A stretch of 64,000 bases of DNA. Origin: Flavobacterium psychrophilum (GTDB lineage: Bacteria > Bacteroidota > Bacteroidia > Flavobacteriales > Flavobacteriaceae). Positions 59,852-64,000 of this stretch are shown here, piece by piece (position 1 is the first letter of the stretch; every line of letters begins with the position of its first letter). The translations under genes were made by a program, and so were the position numbers. The stretch spans positions 62,001 through 126,000 of the forward strand of contig CAMCFT010000008.1 in NCBI GenBank assembly GCA_945874225.1, given 5' to 3'. Below the pieces are notes generated by a model. The model worked only from the letters and a program-made list of their open reading frames with translations. It had not been told where the DNA came from and did not search any database.

Positions 59852-59933
59852 GACTGGTCGAAAATAAAAAAAAGCGTACCGAAGAAAATAAATCCTCCTA
59901 TACACTTTTATGTGGGCTACCATTACGTGCTTC

Positions 59934-61883
59934 TTATTTATCCAATATGGTGAAGGCAGAATTCATACTGATAAACTCGGGAACAATCTTTTTCATCTTG
60001 GCCACGATATCATCATTGTCAAAGAAACTGGCAATACCAATAAGCTCTTCGATTTCAATATGCAAATCTTCAAACTCTTCCTGAATTTCCTGCGCAATCA
60101 TAATTTTTTCGTGATAAGTAGGCAGCGTTTTGGAAGTGTCATTGAGCAGCTCTTCATATAGTTTTTCTCCGGGACGCAATCCTACTATCTTTATTTTGAT
60201 GTCTCGATCCGGAACGAATCCTGCCAGACGAATCATCTTTCGGGCCAAATCGATAATCTTGACCGGTTTTCCCATATCAAAAATATAAATCTCGCCTCCG
60301 TTACCCATAGCACCTGCTTCCAGAACCAACTGGCATGCTTCGGGTATGGTCATAAAATAACGAATAATATCAGGATGTGTAATGGTAATTGGCCCCCCTT
60401 CAGCTATTTGTTTGGAAAATAAAGGAACTACGGAACCATTGGAACCTAAAACATTTCCGAAACGGGTAGTAATAAATTTAGTGGCGTACAAGCAGTCGTT
60501 TCGCTCCTGGCATTTAAGATGTAGGGACTGTACATATTTTTCAGCGATTCTTTTGCTCGCTCCCATAACATTACTTGGGTTTACAGCCTTGTCTGTAGAG
60601 ATCATTACAAATTTATTGACCCCGTATTCGAGGGCTAAGTCGGCAAGGTTTTTTGTTCCTTCCACATTGGTCAGAATGGCCTGAGACGGGTTTTCTTCCA
60701 TTAAGGGCACATGCTTATAGGCTGCAGCATGATAAACCATTTGAGGTCGGTATAATTTAAAAACTTTCTCTAAAGCAGCCCTATTTCTAATATCAACAAT
60801 AAGAGTTCGGATTATGGCATCAGTCTGAATACCCTCCACTTCTAAACTAATATGATGCAGCGGTGTCTCGGCCTGATCTAATATAATTACTTTTTTAGGG
60901 TTGAAACTCAATACCTGTCTTACAATTTCACTGCCTATGGATCCTGCTGCACCCGTAATTAAAATAGTATTATCCATTAACTGTTTAGAAATGGAAATAC
61001 TGTCCAGAACAATAGGCTCTCTTTCGAGTAAATCTTCAATCTGGATGTTCTTTACTTTTTGGGAAATCTCTTTTTGATTTTCCCAATCGGATACAGAAGG
61101 TAAGGTAAAAACTTTGTAATTGAATTCCAGGCATTGGTCAACAATAACCAATTGTTCTTCTTTGGACAGACTTCGATCCGCTATTACAACTGCCTCAGCG
61201 TCAATGGAACGCAATAATGTAGGTAGCTTTTTTCTAAGAACATATATGGGTAAATCCAACATTCGCTTCGAAGCATTCTGATTATTTTTATCGACAAACC
61301 CTAATATTTTAAATCGCGTAGGTGTTTCTAAGTTTAAGGCATTGGCAACTGATATCGCATTAGCATCTGTACCATAAATGATTGCTTTTATCAATTTAGC
61401 ATCATTCCTTTCCGTAAAATAAAGTTCAAAAGTTTGTTTCACAATTATACGATAAACAAACAAACCACAAAAAGATAAGACTATGTTGATGAAAAGTCCC
61501 GAGTTTAGAAAAGCTTTCACATGGTAAAGCATCTCATATAAGAAATTAAAAAACAGAAGGAAAACCAAAACAGCCGTTTGTGAAAACAAAAGCTTAACGG
61601 CATCAATATAAGAGGAATGACGGATAATACCAGAATAAGTCCGGAATAACCAAAAGAAAAATATATTAATTCCAAATAAAGAACTAATATAAATGACTTT
61701 ATGTGGAGTGGTAATATACTCTAGTCCGGCTCTATTGTATATTAAATAAGTGAGTAAAAATGCCAATACTAAAACAGTGAAATCAATCATTACAATAATC
61801 CATCTAGGCAAATAGCTTAAATTATGAATATTGAATCTTAGATTAGCTCTAGAAAAATAACTACTTAAATTATTGTCTTTCAT
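59934..61883 (-). CDS. Membrane nucleotide-sugar 4,6-dehydratase (WbpM/FlaA1 family)
   Basis: 649 residues. Four membrane helices in the first 130 residues, a central CoA-binding-like Rossmann part (AIIYGTDANAISVANAL), then the catalytic dehydratase: ILITGAAGSIGSEIVRQVL and the active-site VMISTDKAVNPSNVMGASKRIAEKYVQ, where Met replaces the usual Tyr and Lys is kept, as in the SMK-type C6-dehydratases. It probably converts UDP-GlcNAc to its 4-keto-6-deoxy form for glycan building. No aminotransferase partner is in the window. Confidence 0.92.
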   Translation of the reverse strand: MKDNNLSSYFSRANLRFNIHNLSYLPRWIIVMIDFTVLVLAFLLTYLIYNRAGLEYITTPHKVIYISSLFGINIFFFWLFRTYSGIIRHSSYIDAVKLLFSQTAVLVFLLFFNFLYEMLYHVKAFLNSGLFINIVLSFCGLFVYRIIVKQTFELYFTERNDAKLIKAIIYGTDANAISVANALNLETPTRFKILGFVDKNNQNASKRMLDLPIYVLRKKLPTLLRSIDAEAVVIADRSLSKEEQLVIVDQCLEFNYKVFTLPSVSDWENQKEISQKVKNIQIEDLLEREPIVLDSISISKQLMDNTILITGAAGSIGSEIVRQVLSFNPKKVIILDQAETPLHHISLEVEGIQTDAIIRTLIVDIRNRAALEKVFKLYRPQMVYHAAAYKHVPLMEENPSQAILTNVEGTKNLADLALEYGVNKFVMISTDKAVNPSNVMGASKRIAEKYVQSLHLKCQERNDCLYATKFITTRFGNVLGSNGSVVPLFSKQIAEGGPITITHPDIIRYFMTIPEACQLVLEAGAMGNGGEIYIFDMGKPVKIIDLARKMIRLAGFVPDRDIKIKIVGLRPGEKLYEELLNDTSKTLPTYHEKIMIAQEIQEEFEDLHIEIEELIGIASFFDNDDIVAKMKKIVPEFISMNSAFTILDK

Positions 61884-62284
61884 CCTTAATTAGAGTATTT
61901 TTTATTCATATAAATAGAGTATGGATTCTTAATGTAAATACCGTTTGCTGTTGGTTTTTTAATAAGTCGTGTACTGAAAAAACAAATTATTGACACCCTC
62001 GAAAATAGTTTCTATCGGAATTCAATAATACTAAAAATACAAACGCCTATTTGCACTATTTATTTCATACTATTAGTCTTAAAAACATACAAAAATACAA
62101 CTTAATATTTTACAACGGAATAGTCTTTAAAAATATGGGGTATTCATCGATGAAAGTCATTAATACACCGATAAAAACCACATTTGTTCTTGTTTTTATA
62201 TAAATTTAAAAACAAATATAAATTAAATTTATATCATTTTTTTCCTATATATAACTCACTCCTCTGCTTTATAGCGTATAGTTC
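61884..62284. other. Intergenic region upstream of the 4,6-dehydratase
   Basis: About 400 AT-rich bases. Two minus-strand -7-like boxes are seen, TATTTTTG (62090-62097) and TATATTTG (62213-62220), neither with TTG at the right distance. Nothing else recognised; it may hold a long leader or regulator site for the dehydratase gene. Confidence 0.4.
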
Positions 62285-62313
62285 AAAAAAAAATCCCAGT
62301 TAGCACCGGGATT
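62285..62313 (-). terminator. Intrinsic terminator behind rmlA
   Basis: Minus-strand stem AATCCCGGT / ACTGGGATT around a four-base loop and a run of T residues, just behind the rmlA stop. Confidence 0.8.
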
Positions 62314-62317
62314 AAAT

Positions 62318-63187
62318 CTATTTTTTTTGTTTTAACAATTGGAGTAAATAATCTCCATAACCCGATTTTATCAAAGGTTCTGCTAAACTCTTTAGCTGCT
62401 CACTGCTTATAAATCCCTGTCGCCAGGCAATTTCTTCAATACAGCCCACTTTTAATCCCTGACGTTCTTCTAAAACCTGAACAAACTGACCCGCCTGCAT
62501 CAGACTATTGAATGTACCCGTATCCAGCCAAGCTGTGCCTCGGTTTAAGATTCCCACTTTTAAAGCCCCTTTTTCCAGATATACTTTATTCACATCGGTG
62601 ATTTCATATTCCCCTCGGGCACTAGGTTGAATGTTCTTAGCGATTTCCACCACTGAATTATCATAAAAATACAAACCAGGAACGGCATAATTCGATTTGG
62701 GTTGCAGCGGCTTTTCTTCAATGGAAAGAGCTTTTAAATTTTCGTCAAATTCAACCACTCCGTAACGCTCCGGATCTGAAACATGATAGGCAAAAACAAC
62801 CCCTCCCTCAGGATGGGCGTTCGACTGCAACAACTCATCCATATCAGAACCAAAAAAAATATTATCTCCCAAAACTAAAGCAACGCTGTCTTTCCCGATA
62901 AATTCTTCTCCTATCACAAAAGCCTGTGCCAGCCCATTTGGAATGACCTGCTCGGCATAACTGAATTGACAGCCAATAGCTGATCCGTCACCCAATAATT
63001 TCTTGAAATTGGGCAAATCGTGGGGGGTCGATATAATTAATATCTCATGAATCCCAGCCGTCATCAATGTAGATAATGGATAATAAATCATAGGCTTATC
63101 ATAAACAGGCATCATTTGTTTGCTCATGGCCAAAGTCAATGGGTGCAATCGGGTACCGGATCCGCCGGCTAATATTATTCCTTTCAT
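62318..63187 (-). CDS. rmlA: Glucose-1-phosphate thymidylyltransferase
   Basis: 289 residues from [38 protein letters not shown]. The 16-codon extension to 63235 is translated repeat and is rejected. [34 protein letters not shown] and [19 protein letters not shown] complete the RmlA/RfbA pattern. It makes dTDP-glucose, the first step to dTDP-L-rhamnose and other deoxysugars. rmlD is upstream on the same strand; rmlB and rmlC would lie beyond the window if present. Confidence 0.95.
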   Translation of the reverse strand: MKGIILAGGSGTRLHPLTLAMSKQMMPVYDKPMIYYPLSTLMTAGIHEILIISTPHDLPNFKKLLGDGSAIGCQFSYAEQVIPNGLAQAFVIGEEFIGKDSVALVLGDNIFFGSDMDELLQSNAHPEGGVVFAYHVSDPERYGVVEFDENLKALSIEEKPLQPKSNYAVPGLYFYDNSVVEIAKNIQPSARGEYEITDVNKVYLEKGALKVGILNRGTAWLDTGTFNSLMQAGQFVQVLEERQGLKVGCIEEIAWRQGFISSEQLKSLAEPLIKSGYGDYLLQLLKQKK

Positions 63188-63189
63188 TG

Positions 63190-63325
63190 TGGGTTGGGTG
63201 TTAGGTTCTAGGTATAGGTGTTGGGTTTTGGGCAATATGTGTTGGGTTTTGGGTAATATATGTTAGGTTCTGGGTATAGGTGTTGGGTTTTGGGTAATAA
63301 GTGTTGGGTTGTTGGTTATCGTTTT
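63190..63325 (-). repeat. Tandem repeat upstream of rmlA
   Basis: About six units of 20-26 bases of the form GGTGTTGGGTTTTGGGTAAT or GTTAGGTTCTGGGTATAGGT. A translated relative is in scpA (25018-25052), and a short one at 55769-55790. It fills most of the rmlD-rmlA spacer. Confidence 0.8.
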
Positions 63326-63328
63326 TTA

Positions 63329-63375
63329 CTGCTACCTGAAATCTGCTACCTGCCACCTGCACCCTGCAATCTGTT
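63329..63375 (-). repeat. Minisatellite fragment at the end of rmlD
   Basis: CTGCTACCTGAAATCTGCTA then CCTGCCACCTGCACCCTGC; the reverse complement of the GGCAGGTTGCAG units at 30420-30600. The rmlD stop codon (in GGCAGGTAGCAG) lies inside it. Confidence 0.75.
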
Positions 63376-64000
63376 CATCATTTTCGTCAAACTAATTTTA
63401 TAATCAACAGGCTCAATTCCGTATACTGCTGTGATCTTGGATTTATCCAATAAGGAATAAGCGGGTCTTTCGGCAGGTGTGGGATAAGATGATGCGGGAA
63501 TTCCTTTGATATCACAGCTTTTTTGTCCAATCTCTTTGATATCCAATGCAAATTCATACCAACTGATGGCTCCTGCATTCGAATAATGATAAATACCAGG
63601 TTCCCATTTAGAACTATCCAAAATAGTTAAAATAACCTGTGCCAAATCAGCTGCATACGTAGGAGAACCAATCTGATCGTTTACCACACTCAACGTATCT
63701 CTTTCGGTCATCAAACGCAACATTGTTTTTACAAAATTATTACCAAATTCAGAGTAAACCCAAGCTGTTCTTATGATAATACTTTCCGGACAATTTTTTA
63801 AACAGGCAATTTCTCCTGCTAATTTTGTAACCCCATAAACGCTTTTGGGATTGGGTTGATCCTCTTCTTTATAAGCAATAGCAGAGGTGCCGTCAAAAAC
63901 ATAATCTGTGGAAACATGAACTAGTTTTGCTCCTGAATTGTGGCACAAAGTCGCTAAACTGGCAATGGCGCGATGATTGATAGCATCTGCTACTTCCTGA
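63346..64000 (-). CDS. rmlD: dTDP-4-dehydrorhamnose reductase, C-terminal part
   Basis: About 217 C-terminal residues; the gene continues past the right edge (the visible reading starts EVADAINHRAIASLATLCHNS), so the internal ATG at 63948 is not the start. HVSTDYVFDGTSAIAYKEEDQPNPKSVYGVTKLAGE holds the catalytic S-T-x-Y...Y-x3-K; IIRTAWVYSEFGNNFVKTMLRLM and GIYHYSNAGAISWYEFA follow. It reduces dTDP-4-dehydrorhamnose to dTDP-L-rhamnose. The final residues (LQGAGGR) and stop come from a minisatellite repeat. Confidence 0.93.
   Translation of the reverse strand, partial: QEVADAINHRAIASLATLCHNSGAKLVHVSTDYVFDGTSAIAYKEEDQPNPKSVYGVTKLAGEIACLKNCPESIIIRTAWVYSEFGNNFVKTMLRLMTERDTLSVVNDQIGSPTYAADLAQVILTILDSSKWEPGIYHYSNAGAISWYEFALDIKEIGQKSCDIKGIPASSYPTPAERPAYSLLDKSKITAVYGIEPVDYKISLTKMMNRLQGAGGR

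Noticed and set aside
63188..63235. N-terminal extension of RmlA by 16 residues
   Set aside because: It is translated tandem repeat; the universal MKGIILAGG start is at 63187.

Overview
The window looks like chromosome of a Flavobacterium-like member of the Bacteroidota. It is AT-rich, shows almost no Shine-Dalgarno sites, and carries promoters of the Bacteroidota type (TTG, about 19 bases, TANNTTTG). Lineage-typical genes include FISUMP and head-GIN (DUF2807) lipoproteins, PspC/PadR, a DnaJ with only two zinc motifs, a split methylmalonyl-CoA mutase and a two-protein NatAB-like exporter. Many dispersed palindromic repeats lie between genes. All functional calls are from reading the sequence; no database search was run.

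Layout. 1-7.6 kb: partial ABC-F ATPase, FISUMP lipoprotein, response regulator, a kelch/membrane/putative DNA-binding protein, a Cof-type HAD phosphatase, a RAYT transposase with paired hairpin repeats, DUF2007 and a one-domain DEAD-box protein. 7.7-14.2 kb, minus strand: an NtrC-like regulator without a DNA-binding domain, an ABC exporter pair, dnaJ-grpE and a hotdog protein. 14.4-18.7 kb: DUF4870, then a PadR-PspC-GIN-GIN operon. 18.7-20.4 kb: trxB, then a tRNA-Pro(UGG) locus in which one promoter is followed by three tRNA-like pseudo-copies, a small GIY-YIG nuclease gene and the intact tRNA. 20.5-30.4 kb: two secreted proteins, udk, an ftsB/divIC-like gene, mutA, a secreted protein, scpA, an aminotransferase and an SDR. 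27-31.5 kb is also dense in tandem and dispersed repeats.

31.5-57.6 kb is a surface-polysaccharide cluster read on the minus strand. The order of transcription is Wzm/Wzt exporter, FkbM methyltransferase, a series of glycosyltransferases, WecB-type epimerase, NeuB-NeuC-NeuA (nonulosonic acid), an AsnB-like amidotransferase, more glycosyltransferases and methyltransferases, and an O-antigen ligase/polymerase-like membrane protein. 58-64 kb holds a DUF559 nuclease-like gene inside a repeat array, a CpsB/YwqE-type phosphatase, a membrane-anchored nucleotide-sugar 4,6-dehydratase, rmlA, and rmlD running off the right edge. Together these suggest a glycan containing a sialic-acid-like sugar and probably rhamnose, exported by an ABC transporter.

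The most unusual item is the tRNA-Pro/GIY-YIG array at 19.8-20.4 kb. Next come the RAYT/REP system, repeat-derived peptides inside both methylmalonyl-CoA mutase subunits, the DUF559 repeat island, and the kelch membrane regulator.
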